Notes: a model not told the origin generated them from the sequence alone. A stretch of 46,737 bases of DNA from SKVR01 sp964491395 (GCA_964491395.1 CAZBGI010000024.1:1-46737); one strand, 5' to 3'; positions 1-8,891 are shown, counted from the first letter of the stretch. Program-made: numbers and translations.

Positions 1-50
<50 letters not shown>

Positions 51-176
51 TGAAAGTTTGGTATCCCTTTATCTCTAAAGGAAAATGTTGTCTGAGTCCC
101 TGGCTTATTTTATCGTTCTATTCTCTAAAGAAAATTGAACGGGTACTCGCTTGCTTCTTTTTGGTTGATATCAATA

Positions 177-188
177 ATGTCAATGAAC
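177..188 (-). promoter_or_regulatory. boxA-like antitermination element in the rRNA leader
   Basis: The minus strand reads GTTCATTGACAT, which resembles the E. coli boxA core TGCTCTTTAACA and the sequence found before many Bacteroidota 16S genes. It lies about 130 bases before the 16S start, where NusB/NusE-type antitermination would load. The motif is seen; the function is inferred from position and similarity. Confidence 0.5.
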
Positions 189-210
189 TTTTTTGTTCTG
201 TATTTTCAAG

Positions 211-230
211 AATCTTTCCGTTGAAAGATT
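211..230 (-). other. Hairpin in the rRNA leader
   Basis: AATCTTTC, a CGTT loop and GAAAGATT form a perfect 8-bp stem, 20-40 bases upstream of the boxA-like site. It has no U-tract, so it is more likely a leader-folding or processing element than a terminator. Confidence 0.45.
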
Positions 231-249
231 GTCTTTTCGTTTGGGACTG

Positions 250-280
250 CAAAGGTAAGAACTATTTTGTTTCTGGCAAG
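250..280 (-). promoter_or_regulatory. rRNA operon promoter P1 (gene-proximal)
   Basis: On the minus strand the -7 box TACCTTTG (positions 257 to 250) matches the Bacteroidota consensus TAnnTTTG. A TTG in CTTG (280 to 277) lies 19 bases upstream. The -7 box is followed by CAGTCC, as in the two promoters further upstream. A T/A-rich stretch upstream may act as an UP element. Transcription would start near 243. Confidence 0.8.
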
Positions 281-474
281 CTTTTTTTTGAAAAAAATTG
301 TTTTTCTTCAAGTGGCTGTAAATCAATTTTATATGCTGATTTGCCGGCAAAACAGATAAAATATCTATTCTTTATGCCTGCCTAATCTTGTTCTTTCTTT
401 ACAATTTGTCAAATATCGTTGTCCGCTTTTTCTCTCTTCCTCCCTCCAGGGTTACCCCTCTCATTTGCGGACTG

Positions 475-505
475 CAAAGGTAGAGAGTTTTTTGTTTTTG
501 ACAAG
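475..505 (-). promoter_or_regulatory. rRNA operon promoter P2 (middle)
   Basis: A second TACCTTTG (482 to 475) with CTTG (505 to 502) and the same 19-base spacing as P1, followed by CAGTCCGC. Flanking A/T tracts are conserved with P1. The shared 14-base core and spacing point to a duplicated promoter module. Confidence 0.8.
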
Positions 506-540
506 GTTTTTTTGAAAATAAATTAAACTTTTCTTAATAC

Positions 541-595
541 CTTGTCTTTTAGGCCTGTACATCTGTTTACAGTAATAATCTTCCTAAAAGACAAG
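541..595 (-). other. 13-bp perfect inverted repeat between rRNA promoters P2 and P3
   Basis: CTTGTCTTTTAGG (541-553) and CCTAAAAGACAAG (583-595) are exact reverse complements separated by 29 bases. The repeat would fold only in transcripts started at P3. It has no U-tract on the minus strand. It may be a leader structure or a protein-binding site; the role is unknown. Confidence 0.5.
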
Positions 596-693
596 ACTTT
601 CAACCTTACATGCTCTCTATTTGCATTATATCAAGTATCGTTTTCTGCTTATGAAGGGTTTGTATTACTGCAACCCCTTTCAATTGCGGACTG

Positions 694-723
694 CAAAGGT
701 ACACACTTTTTTATCCCTTCAAA
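694..723 (-). promoter_or_regulatory. rRNA operon promoter P3 (distal)
   Basis: The third TACCTTTG (701 to 694), again followed by CAGTCCGC as in P2. TTTG (723 to 720) lies 18 bases upstream. Three near-identical units spaced 225 and 219 bases apart make a tandem promoter array for the rRNA operon. Confidence 0.75.
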
Positions 724-741
724 GTTTTTTTGTTCGCAATA

Positions 742-943
742 AGTAAAATAATCTGTAGAAGACTGAAGTACTGACATTAACGAGTCGGTAGTTGATAAGT
801 CTCCCCTCCTGATTAGTATGTATAAAACGGTTTTGCCCAAGTTTCAGACAAGGTCAAAGACTCAAAATCCTTAGAAGAAGAGTACCGTTCAATCTCTTGT
901 AAGAAGGGACTGAATGAAAAAACCAAACATCCGGCCAAAAATC
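742..943. other. Intergenic stretch with nothing recognised
   Basis: This lies between the distal rRNA promoter and the galM promoter. I see no convincing reading frame, tRNA, repeat or terminator-like hairpin here. Confidence 0.4.
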
Positions 944-974
944 TTTCATCTCACCCAATAATTCTTTACATTTG
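944..974 (+). promoter_or_regulatory. Promoter of galM
   Basis: TACATTTG at 967-974 is an exact TAnnTTTG -7 box. TTTC at 944-947, a one-base variant of TTTG, lies 19 bases upstream. The start point would be near 981, about 25 bases before the ATG, with an AAAGGA-type ribosome binding site between. Confidence 0.6.
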
Positions 975-1005
975 ATTATTGCTATCTTAAAGGAATGATC
1001 GCATA

Positions 1006-2091
1006 ATGGCCCATTGGTCAGGCAAAAAGAACCAAAAAACCCAACAGATGGAAGTTACTACCCAGACATTCGGACTCCTTGCTGATGGAAGAGAAGCAAA
1101 ACTTTTCCATTTTGAAAGCGCTGGAGGTATCACAGTAAAAATCACTAACTATGGAGGCATTGTCACTTCCATTCAAATGCTTGATAAGCAGGGAAAGCGG
1201 GAAGAAATAACCGCTGGTTTTCCACATTTAAAAGGATATATAAATGACCACCCCTATTTCGGGGCTCTTGTGGGAAGGTATGCCAACCGCATTGCCAAAG
1301 GACGCTTCAGGATAGATAATACTGAATATCACCTGCCCGTCAACAACGGCCCCAATCATTTACATGGAGGTTTGGAAGGCTTTGACAAGAAGTTATGGGA
1401 TTATGAATTAAAGGAAAGCACTTCTGAAGCCAGCCTCCAACTGAACTACTTCAGTGTGGATATGGAGGAGGGTTATCCGGGCAACCTGTCAGCCAAGGTA
1501 ACTTACACTCTCAATGACTCCAATGAAATTGCCATTCTTTATGAAGCGGGCACAGATGCTGATACCCATGTAAACCTTACCAATCATACTTATTTTAACC
1601 TGGGAGGATTCCGGTCACCAATATACGACCACCATCTTCAGATATACTCAGAGCTATACCTTGAAATGGACAGGGACAATATTCCCACTGGGAGACTATT
1701 ACCTACGCAAAACACTTTACTTGACTTTTGCTACGAGGAAATACTGGAACCTCCGGTAAAAGAGACTCCCGGCGGCCTGGATTATTGCTTTGTGCTGAGT
1801 CGTGCCCGTGATTTTGCCCGACCTGTGGCATGGCTGAGTCACAAACCCACGGGGAGAAAGATATCGGTTTACACCACCCAGCCAGCTATCCAGATATATT
1901 CGGGAAATTTTCTAACCGGAGAACACTCCGGGCACAATGGAACAAAATATGAAAAACATTCGGCCATCTGCCTGGAAACTCAACATTACCCTGACAGCCC
2001 CAATCATCCGGAATTTCCCTCTACCCTTCTAAAGGCAGGCGAGAAGTATCAACAAGAAACAAAGTTTGTTTTTCAAACCATGAAGGAGTAA
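1006..2091 (+). CDS. galM: Aldose 1-epimerase (galactose mutarotase)
   Basis: Interconverts the alpha and beta anomers of galactose, glucose and other aldoses, in the first step of the Leloir pathway. The 361 residues fit the family (340-380). Recognisable sites are NHLHGG and LTNHTYFNLGG, which hold the two substrate-binding/acid histidines, and the C-terminal ETQHYPDSPNHP, which holds the catalytic base glutamate. There is no signal peptide, so it is probably cytoplasmic. The ATG at 1006 has AAAGGA upstream and a promoter at 944-974; an in-frame ATG at 1048 is an alternative that would fit the usual family N-terminus. It stands alone, with no galK or galT nearby. Confidence 0.92.
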   Translation: MAHWSGKKNQKTQQMEVTTQTFGLLADGREAKLFHFESAGGITVKITNYGGIVTSIQMLDKQGKREEITAGFPHLKGYINDHPYFGALVGRYANRIAKGRFRIDNTEYHLPVNNGPNHLHGGLEGFDKKLWDYELKESTSEASLQLNYFSVDMEEGYPGNLSAKVTYTLNDSNEIAILYEAGTDADTHVNLTNHTYFNLGGFRSPIYDHHLQIYSELYLEMDRDNIPTGRLLPTQNTLLDFCYEEILEPPVKETPGGLDYCFVLSRARDFARPVAWLSHKPTGRKISVYTTQPAIQIYSGNFLTGEHSGHNGTKYEKHSAICLETQHYPDSPNHPEFPSTLLKAGEKYQQETKFVFQTMKE

Positions 2092-2163
2092 TCGGAATGA
2101 CAGAGGCTGAATCGTTAATTTGAATACTTTACTTCATCCTTTATAACGTCAACCGGAATTATG

Positions 2164-2805
2164 TCATTCAATTCCCGGCACTATGCGGGTAATTCCGACA
2201 GGATAGGATTTAAAAATGGCATCCACAATCAATTGGTAATGTTCAGGATTGGCAACGAAATCAAGATGGTTAATATCCAGTAATAAAATCTTGAGGTGGG
2301 TTTGCTGCCGGAGGTATTCAAAATAACTCGACTGAATGTTTTCAAGGTATTCGTCCTGAATCTTTTGCTCATAGTCCCTGCCTCTTCTTCGTATATTGGT
2401 CTGCAATCTTTCTGTTTTAACATACAAGTGCACCAGCAAATCCGGTTTGGGCAGATTGGCATTCATGATGGTGAAGAGTTTGGAAAACAACTGGTACTCA
2501 TCTTCATTCAGGGTTTTGCGGGCAAAAATCACTGATTTGTTCAGGAAATAATCCGAGATGGTAAAATCAGAAAATAATTCCTGCCGTGGCAATTCGGTAA
2601 TGAGTTGCTGATAGCGTTCAGCCAGAAAGGAAAGCTCTACCGGAAAGGCATATCTTTCCTGATTTTCATAAAACCGGGTCAGAAAAGGATTGTCTTCAAA
2701 CTGCTCCAGGACCAATCTGCCATTAAACTGGTCAGCAATCATTTTAGCCAGGGTGGTTTTCCCTGCCCCAATGTTACCTTCTATGGCAAGATAATTATAC
2801 TGCAT
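2164..2805 (-). CDS. Deoxynucleoside kinase (deoxyadenosine/deoxyguanosine kinase type)
   Basis: Phosphorylates deoxynucleosides to the monophosphate in the salvage pathway, with ATP as donor. The P-loop GNIGAGKT sits at residues 10-17 of 213. The LEQFEDNPFL segment matches the dNK family's substrate-binding region, and an Arg-rich lid-like stretch (NIRRRGRDYEQ) occurs near residue 140. I chose the ATG at 2805; a TTG one codon earlier is possible. The gene starts 11 bases after folK ends, and the folK-dNK pairing recurs in Bacteroidota, so the two are probably cotranscribed. Which nucleoside is preferred cannot be read from the sequence. Confidence 0.88.
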   Translation of the reverse strand: MQYNYLAIEGNIGAGKTTLAKMIADQFNGRLVLEQFEDNPFLTRFYENQERYAFPVELSFLAERYQQLITELPRQELFSDFTISDYFLNKSVIFARKTLNEDEYQLFSKLFTIMNANLPKPDLLVHLYVKTERLQTNIRRRGRDYEQKIQDEYLENIQSSYFEYLRQQTHLKILLLDINHLDFVANPEHYQLIVDAIFKSYPVGITRIVPGIE

Positions 2806-2816
2806 CAAACCAGAAT

Positions 2817-3320
2817 TTAGGTAGTGGAATTTTCAGGAAGAGCAAAAACACGGCTTTCATCCGGCGAAGCATCTCTGAGACCAACAATGGTTTGTTTCAG
2901 CACAGGATGCACAAACCCGGGAGAGACTTCAGTCATAGGTTCAAGGGCAAAATTTCTCAAATGCATCCTGGGATGAGGCAGGGTAAGTTTTTCCGTTTCC
3001 AGAATACAATCATTGTAGAATAAAATATCAATGTCAATATTCCTGGATGAATATCCTTCTCCGCTTCGGGTTCGACCCAAGGTTGTTTCGATTTCAAGCA
3101 ATTTTTCAAGCAGGGAGCCGGGATCCAAATGGGTAGATACATGCAGTACCTGGTTGAGAAAATGCTCTTTGGCTTCAAACCCCCACGGTTCAGTTTTGTA
3201 CAAGGCTGACAAAGCTTTAATTTCACCGGCCTCTTGTTCAATAAGAGCCCTAGCACGGGCAAAGGTTTTTTTTACATCGCCTTGATTCCCTCCCAATAAA
3301 ATATATACCTGGTTTTTCAT
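2817..3320 (-). CDS. folK: 2-amino-4-hydroxy-6-hydroxymethyldihydropteridine diphosphokinase (HPPK)
   Basis: Transfers pyrophosphate from ATP to 6-hydroxymethyl-dihydropterin, the step before dihydropteroate synthase in folate synthesis. The 167-residue protein starts with the LLGGNQGD motif, followed by the Y-K-T-E-PWG segment. It carries the signature RNIDIDILFY with the two metal-binding aspartates, then PHPRMHLRNFALEPM. The ATG at 3320 is preferred; a TTG three codons upstream is the only longer option. It is the first gene of a two-gene leftward unit with the downstream deoxynucleoside kinase. Confidence 0.93.
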   Translation of the reverse strand: MKNQVYILLGGNQGDVKKTFARARALIEQEAGEIKALSALYKTEPWGFEAKEHFLNQVLHVSTHLDPGSLLEKLLEIETTLGRTRSGEGYSSRNIDIDILFYNDCILETEKLTLPHPRMHLRNFALEPMTEVSPGFVHPVLKQTIVGLRDASPDESRVFALPENSTT

Positions 3321-3674
3321 AATGATCAAAAAGCAGTTTCCGTAATTCGTAAAATGACAGGTTTACAGCTGATATGCTTCCTTCATTTCCTCTTTTCTCT
3401 TACCAACCTCCACAAATAGCTTGCCACTATGAGCAAACAGAACAATCTAAATTATTGAAAACTCAATCCTTAAATATTGGATCCTACTCCACCTTTTGGT
3501 GGCGCAAAATTCAGCAAAAAAAACGGTTTGACAAAAACTAAAATATTCTTTTTTTGTTGGCTTGTAATAAAACCCATCTTCTATCGTCTAATCAGATATA
3601 TCTGGAAATTGCCGGGTGATTAGCATCCTGTTTAGCCCAATAAATCAACAATTATTCAATAACAATTAGCCATT
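3321..3674. other. Divergent intergenic region folK / sppA
   Basis: This 354-base AT-rich gap must hold promoters for both flanking genes, but no exact TAnnTTTG box with a well-placed -33 element was found. The only structure seen is a small hairpin, CCACC-TTTT-GGTGG, at 3489-3502. Confidence 0.35.
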
Positions 3675-5438
3675 ATGAAACAGTTTTTCAAATTTTTGCT
3701 TGCCACGGTGTTAGGGGTATTTCTAACATTTCTCATCATTTTCTTCATATTCATGGGTATGATAGCCTCCCTGGGAAAGTCGGAACCCCAACCTGTGGCT
3801 GAGAATTCCATATTTCACCTTAAGCTTAACAGTGAAATAGTAGAACGAAGTTCGGACAATCCTTTCGAGAACTTCAACCCCATGAGTTTTACTCCTACTC
3901 AAACCATTGGATTGAATGATTTGCTGAAAAACATCCAAAAAGCCAAACTGGACGAAAACATCGAAGGAATATTTCTGGACATGAGTTTTACCATGGCAGG
4001 CTGGGCTAGTATGCATGAAATAAGGAATGCGTTGCTGGATTTTAAAGAAAGCGGCAAATTTATCATTGCGTATGGAGATTTCTTGTCGCAAGGAGCTTAT
4101 TACCTTGCTAGTGTGGCAGATGAAGTGTATCTCAATCCGGAAGGAGCCATAGATTTTGTAGGATTAAATGCAGAAGTGGTATTCCTGAAAAACATGCTGG
4201 AAAAAATTGGTGTAGACATGCAGGTTATCCGCTACGGCAAATATAAAAGTGCGGGAGAGCCTTTCTTCAGGGAGGATCTGAGTGCAGAAAACAGGGATCA
4301 AATGCAGGCTTACCTCAGTTCTATGTGGAATGCCGTTATAAAAGATGTATCGGAACAGCGCAACATGTCAGTAAATGAACTGAACAGTATTGCCGACGCT
4401 TTCCAAACCCGGACACCGGAAGGAGCTTTAGAAGCGGGCATGATTGACGGAATCGCTTACAAAGATGAGATCATGGATAATATGAAAGCAAGGCTTGAAT
4501 TGGACGAAAACAAAGAAGTTAACCTTGTCAATTTTACAAAATATAAGAAAGCCCCCCTGCCTGACAGTATGTTACCCACTGGCAAAAGAGAGAAAATTGC
4601 CATTATCTATGGATCAGGCAACATTGTGATGGAATCCGATAACGATCTTACCATGGGTGCCAATCGGGTTGCCAAAGCCATTCGTACAGCCAGAAAAGAT
4701 ACTACGGTAAAAGCCATTGTTTTTCGCGTTAATTCTCCGGGAGGTAGTGCCCTGGCTTCTGAGGTTATGCTAAGAGAAGTAATGCTGGCAGTAGAAGAGA
4801 AACCCGTGGTAGTAAGTATGGGAGATGTGGCGGCCAGTGGTGGTTATTATGTTGCATGTTATGCTGATAAAATCATTGCCAACCCCAATACCATTACCGG
4901 TTCTATTGGTGTTTTTGGCATTGTTCCCAATATGAAGGAAATGTTTAATGACAAACTGGGCGTCACATTTGACAACGTAAAAACCAATGAACTGGCCGAT
5001 TTAGGTTCTGTAAGTCGTCCTTTAAGCAGAAGTGAAAGACAGATTATTCAGGAGCAAATTGATCGTGTTTACGAAACCTTTATTCATCATGTGGCAGAAG
5101 GAAGAGGCTTGACGGTAGCATCGGTTGACAGTATTGCTCAGGGACGAGTTTGGAGCGGTATCGATGCCCAAAGAGTGGGACTGATTGATGATTTTGGAGG
5201 GCTGAATTTTGCCATTGAGCAAGCAGCGGAATTAGCTGATATAGAGTCATACAGAACAATTGAATATCCCGAGCAAAAAGATTTGTTTGAACAGATTATG
5301 GAAGGTTTTGGTTCGGTAGAAGCAAGGTATGTTAAAGCCAAACTTGGCAATGCTTATCCCATATACCAGAAATTAAATCAGGCAACAGAAAACTCAGGTA
5401 TCTTAATGAGAATGCCCTATGACGTTCAAATTGATTAA
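3675..5438 (+). CDS. sppA: Signal peptide peptidase SppA, long (67K) form
   Basis: A membrane-anchored serine protease that degrades cleaved signal peptides and other membrane-released fragments. Residues 5-32 form a single N-terminal membrane segment. Two crotonase-like halves follow. Lys191 in GKYKSAGEPF is the catalytic general base (Lys209 in E. coli), and Ser388 in VAASGGYY is the nucleophile (Ser409 in E. coli). The length of 587 fits the two-domain form rather than the short 36K form. The start is the ATG preceded by an AT-rich region with no Shine-Dalgarno. It runs towards the DHOD-like gene, with a strong hairpin between them. Confidence 0.93.
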   Translation: MKQFFKFLLATVLGVFLTFLIIFFIFMGMIASLGKSEPQPVAENSIFHLKLNSEIVERSSDNPFENFNPMSFTPTQTIGLNDLLKNIQKAKLDENIEGIFLDMSFTMAGWASMHEIRNALLDFKESGKFIIAYGDFLSQGAYYLASVADEVYLNPEGAIDFVGLNAEVVFLKNMLEKIGVDMQVIRYGKYKSAGEPFFREDLSAENRDQMQAYLSSMWNAVIKDVSEQRNMSVNELNSIADAFQTRTPEGALEAGMIDGIAYKDEIMDNMKARLELDENKEVNLVNFTKYKKAPLPDSMLPTGKREKIAIIYGSGNIVMESDNDLTMGANRVAKAIRTARKDTTVKAIVFRVNSPGGSALASEVMLREVMLAVEEKPVVVSMGDVAASGGYYVACYADKIIANPNTITGSIGVFGIVPNMKEMFNDKLGVTFDNVKTNELADLGSVSRPLSRSERQIIQEQIDRVYETFIHHVAEGRGLTVASVDSIAQGRVWSGIDAQRVGLIDDFGGLNFAIEQAAELADIESYRTIEYPEQKDLFEQIMEGFGSVEARYVKAKLGNAYPIYQKLNQATENSGILMRMPYDVQID

Positions 5439-5507
5439 TACCTCCCGATAATTACTTTTAGCAGACTTTTGAATATTTTTACTGACTGTAAAGTGTCTGC
5501 AAAAATT

Positions 5508-5539
5508 AAGCGGTCATCCGACATTACGGATGACCGCTT
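5508..5539. terminator. Bidirectional terminator between convergent genes
   Basis: AAGCGGTCATCCG and CGGATGACCGCTT form a perfect 13-bp stem around a 6-base loop (ACATTA). It lies 70 bases after sppA and 52 bases before the end of the convergent DHOD-like gene. A-rich sequence on the left gives a partial U-tract for the leftward transcript. It probably serves both genes. Confidence 0.8.
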
Positions 5540-5590
5540 TGGGTTTATTGGTTTTGGTAAGTAATAGTACCTTAAGGTGTAAGAATAAAT

Positions 5591-6604
5591 TTATACTTGT
5601 GGGTACTTTTTCATTACTTCCACAGGTTTCATGAGCAAATCAACATATTGCGCCCTGCGGTAAGCAAACGGGTCTTTTGAATTGACTTTGGCAACTTTGC
5701 CCCTGAAATCATCCAATGATGCGAACTTATTTTTATCCATCCACTTCTCAAGATCTCCAAGCATAGCAGTAATTTGCGAAATCTTATTCTTGTATACCGT
5801 ACTTACCACCTGCACAGCCTGCGCTCCGGCAAGCAACATACGTACAACATCTTCTCCGGTGAATATACCGGTATTGCCACAAATGTCTCCTTTGATTTGT
5901 TTGTAAAGCAGGCCTGTATAACGAAGAGGCATTTTGTAATCGCCCAGTTGCGACAAATTAAAAGGACTGTAGAGATCTTGTTTGTCGACATCAATATCGG
6001 GTTGGAAAAGACGGTTAAATAATACAAATCCATCTACCCCTGCTTTGTCCATCTGGTTGACAACCTGCAATGGATTGGTATAGAAAAAACTGAGTTTAAC
6101 GCTTACGGGAATTTTCACCTTCGCTTTAACCTCCTTCAGGATTTCCAGTTGTTCTTTTTCAATGTCTTCTGCACTTTGGTTTTTATCCTTGGGATTAGCA
6201 TAGAAGTTTAATTCCAGTGCATCGATGCCGGTTTGTTCCATTTGTTGTGCATACTCCACCCATGTGGAATGGTTCACACAGTTTAAGCTGCCAATAACCG
6301 GAATACTGAGTTCTTTCTTTAATTTGGCCAGTTTATCAAGGTGCTCTGTGGGGCCGGCATGCTCCAGTTGAGGATAAAGACTTACCATTTCCGCGTGCCT
6401 TTCGGCATACTCGGTCATCTCTTCTTCCATTTGAATGCTTTCCAGGTTGATTTGTTCCTCAAAAAGAGATTTGAACACGATAGCTCCGATTCCGGCGGCT
6501 TCAATTTTTTTGGCCGTATCAAGGTCAAGAGTTAAGTTACAGGCTCCTAAAATCAAAGGGTTTTTCAATTCTAACCCCATATAGGTGGTTCTCAGTTTGG
6601 TCAT
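5591..6604 (-). CDS. Dihydroorotate dehydrogenase-like flavoprotein
   Basis: A 337-residue FMN-binding TIM-barrel protein of the class usually annotated dihydroorotate dehydrogenase-like. It begins with the family pattern TTYMGLELKNPLILGA. Later strands (IPVIGSLN, IPVSVKLSFF, GDICGNTGIFTGEDVVRMLLAGAQAVQVVS) match the phosphate- and FMN-binding parts. The loop that in class 1 enzymes reads N-x-S-C-P-N, with the catalytic Cys, reads NFYANPKD here (Ala136 at the Cys position). It is therefore unlikely to be an ordinary class 1 PyrD. No pyrimidine genes are adjacent. The substrate is unknown. Confidence 0.8.
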   Translation of the reverse strand: MTKLRTTYMGLELKNPLILGACNLTLDLDTAKKIEAAGIGAIVFKSLFEEQINLESIQMEEEMTEYAERHAEMVSLYPQLEHAGPTEHLDKLAKLKKELSIPVIGSLNCVNHSTWVEYAQQMEQTGIDALELNFYANPKDKNQSAEDIEKEQLEILKEVKAKVKIPVSVKLSFFYTNPLQVVNQMDKAGVDGFVLFNRLFQPDIDVDKQDLYSPFNLSQLGDYKMPLRYTGLLYKQIKGDICGNTGIFTGEDVVRMLLAGAQAVQVVSTVYKNKISQITAMLGDLEKWMDKNKFASLDDFRGKVAKVNSKDPFAYRRAQYVDLLMKPVEVMKKYPQV

Positions 6605-6998
6605 AGCTTTTTTATTTTTAAATTAATTTTGGTATTTCGTTGCTTAAAAGTAAAAACTATTTGTGAAAACCACAAAATAAATCGACAAAATATATCCTAT
6701 TATTTATTAAAATTCTTGCCACCTATGATATATCCATTTCCTGCAAGCTCTCACATAGTTTGACTATCAGTGGCTTCTGACAGAATGACTTTTCAACTTC
6801 ATACCAAAATCCTGTCAGTCCTGATAGATGGCGATTCTCCTCCCCTATAATCCACCAAATTTCTGTTTACACATCATCCTAAAAACCATCTGATATGCAA
6901 TTTTTCGGGGTGTCGATGAAAAAAATTCATCTTTCATGGCACTTTTCACCTGATTTGTTACTATATTTAAACAAGCAATTAACAAAAAAACTTATCCA
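6605..6998. other. Divergent intergenic region DHOD-like gene / acs
   Basis: This 394-base gap must contain both promoters. On the acs side TATATTTA at 6962-6969 is one base from TAnnTTTG but lacks a good -33 partner. On the other strand TTATTTTG and ATATTTTG (6673-6693) are each one base off the consensus. No reading frame, repeat or hairpin stands out. Confidence 0.35.
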
Positions 6999-8891
6999 AT
7001 GAGCGAAAAGAAACTAAGTGGTGAAGTATTTTTCCCCACCCCATGGACAACAGAAAAAGCGCAGGTAAAAGACAGAAAAGTGTGGGATCAGAAAGCAGAA
7101 GATGACTATACAGGTTTCTGGGAAGAGTTTGCTAAGGAACTGCATTGGTTCTCCCCTTGGGATAAAGTGCTGGATGACACCTCAAAACCTTTCTACAGGT
7201 GGTTTACCGAAGGAGAAACCAACATTTCCTACAATTGCCTTGACCGTCATTTGAAAACCTTCCGGCGCAACAAACTGGCCCTGATATGGGAAAGTGAAGA
7301 GGGTAAAACTGAAACCATGTCCTACTTCCGGTTGCACCAGGAAACCTGCAGGTTTGCCAATGTGCTGAAAAGTATGGGTGTAAAAAAGGGGGATAGGGTT
7401 ACCATTTACATGGGACGCATTCCTGAAATTGTAACTGCCATGCTTGCCTGCGCCCGCATAGGAGCCATTCATTCTGTGGTGTATGGGGGCTTCTCGGTGG
7501 AATCCCTCACCGAAAGGATTGAAGACAGCCAGTCGCGGGTACTGGTAGTGGCCGATGGGGCCTACCAGCGAGGCAAAATCGTTCCGCTGAAACAGATTGC
7601 AGATGAAGCCTTGCAACGGGCAGGCACGGTGGAGCATGTAATTGTAGTAAAGAGAACCCAGGAAGAAGTTTTCATGCAACCGGGCCGTGACATGTGGTAT
7701 CATGAGCTGGTGCAGTTTCCGGTGGCCAATAATACATGCCAGCTGGAAATCATGGATTCGGAAGACCCGCTTTTTATCCTTTATACATCCGGCACCACAG
7801 GCAAACCCAAAGCCATTTTGCATACACATGGGGGATACATGGTTGGAACTTACGTAACGACCAAATATTACCTTGACTTGCAGGAAGAGGATCGCATCTG
7901 GTGCACGGCCGATCCGGGTTGGATAACGGGGCACAGCTATATTGTGTATGGACCACTGCTCAATGGGGGTACCATTTTTATGTATGAAGGAGCCCCCTTT
8001 CACCCCTACCCCAACCGCTGGTGGCAAATGATTGAAAAATATGGCATCAACATCCTTTATACGGCACCCACAGCGATTCGTGGATTTATGCGTTTTGGCG
8101 ACAGCTGGGTGAACCGGCATAACCTTTCTTCTTTAAGAATACTGGGCTCGGTGGGTGAACCCATCAACCCTGAAGCATGGAAATGGTATCACAAGGTAAT
8201 CGGAAAAGAACGTTGCCCCATTGTCGATACCTGGTGGCAGACGGAAACCGGCATGCACATGATAGCACCTTTCCCTTCAGAACCTCTGAAACCTGGCTCA
8301 GGTGGCAAGCCCTTCCCGGGAATAAAAATGGAGATAGTAGATGATAACGGTAAGCCTGTTAAACGAAATCAGGAAGGCTTTCTGGTAATAAAAACTCCCT
8401 GGCCGGCGATGGTGCGAACCCTATTTAACGATGATGAGCGATTTGTGCAACAATACTGGTCAAAGTTTGAAGGGATGTACCTTACAGGCGATAGTGCCCG
8501 GATGGATGAGGATGGTTATATCTGGATCATTGGCCGGGTTGATGATGTAATCAAGGTGTCTGGTTACCGGTTGGGCTCCGCAGATATTGAAAGTGCCTGC
8601 GTAAGTCATCCGGCTGTAGCAGAGGCTGCGGCTATCGGCATTCCGCACAAACTCAAAGGAAATGCTATCAGTGCTTTCGTAATATTAAAAGACGGTCAGC
8701 AGCCCTCACAACAGCTCATGGAAGAACTCAGAGCCCATATTGGCCATGAAGTAGGACCCATTGCCAAGCCCGAAAAGATTGAGTTTGTGGATAAGCTGCC
8801 CAAAACCCGCAGTGGTAAAATCATGCGCAGGGTGCTGAAAGCCCAGGCCCTGGGAGTAGATCCGGGGAATATTTCCACGCTGGAAGAGTAA
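6999..8891 (+). CDS. acs: Acetyl-CoA synthetase (acetate-CoA ligase)
   Basis: Activates acetate with ATP and CoA through acetyl-AMP. The 630-residue protein carries the ANL-superfamily motifs in order: YTSGTTGKPKA (P-loop), DTWWQTETGMHMI (A5 motif; its Trp narrows the acyl pocket in acetate enzymes), TGDSARMDEDGYIWIIGRVDDVIKVSG (A7/A8 hinge, in two parts here: TGDSARMDEDGYIW and IIGRVDDVIKVSG) and KTRSGKIMRR. Lys607 in the last motif is the adenylation lysine that acetylation switches off in homologues. The N-terminal ACAS domain is present. It is a single gene, with no pta or ackA nearby. It could feed the thiolase pathway further right, but that link is only inference. Confidence 0.94.
   Translation: MSEKKLSGEVFFPTPWTTEKAQVKDRKVWDQKAEDDYTGFWEEFAKELHWFSPWDKVLDDTSKPFYRWFTEGETNISYNCLDRHLKTFRRNKLALIWESEEGKTETMSYFRLHQETCRFANVLKSMGVKKGDRVTIYMGRIPEIVTAMLACARIGAIHSVVYGGFSVESLTERIEDSQSRVLVVADGAYQRGKIVPLKQIADEALQRAGTVEHVIVVKRTQEEVFMQPGRDMWYHELVQFPVANNTCQLEIMDSEDPLFILYTSGTTGKPKAILHTHGGYMVGTYVTTKYYLDLQEEDRIWCTADPGWITGHSYIVYGPLLNGGTIFMYEGAPFHPYPNRWWQMIEKYGINILYTAPTAIRGFMRFGDSWVNRHNLSSLRILGSVGEPINPEAWKWYHKVIGKERCPIVDTWWQTETGMHMIAPFPSEPLKPGSGGKPFPGIKMEIVDDNGKPVKRNQEGFLVIKTPWPAMVRTLFNDDERFVQQYWSKFEGMYLTGDSARMDEDGYIWIIGRVDDVIKVSGYRLGSADIESACVSHPAVAEAAAIGIPHKLKGNAISAFVILKDGQQPSQQLMEELRAHIGHEVGPIAKPEKIEFVDKLPKTRSGKIMRRVLKAQALGVDPGNISTLEE

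Noticed and set aside
7182..8120. Leftward 312-residue reading frame opposite acs
   Set aside because: It is antisense to the conserved acs coding region, its sequence resembles no family, and its length follows from the codon use of the real gene.
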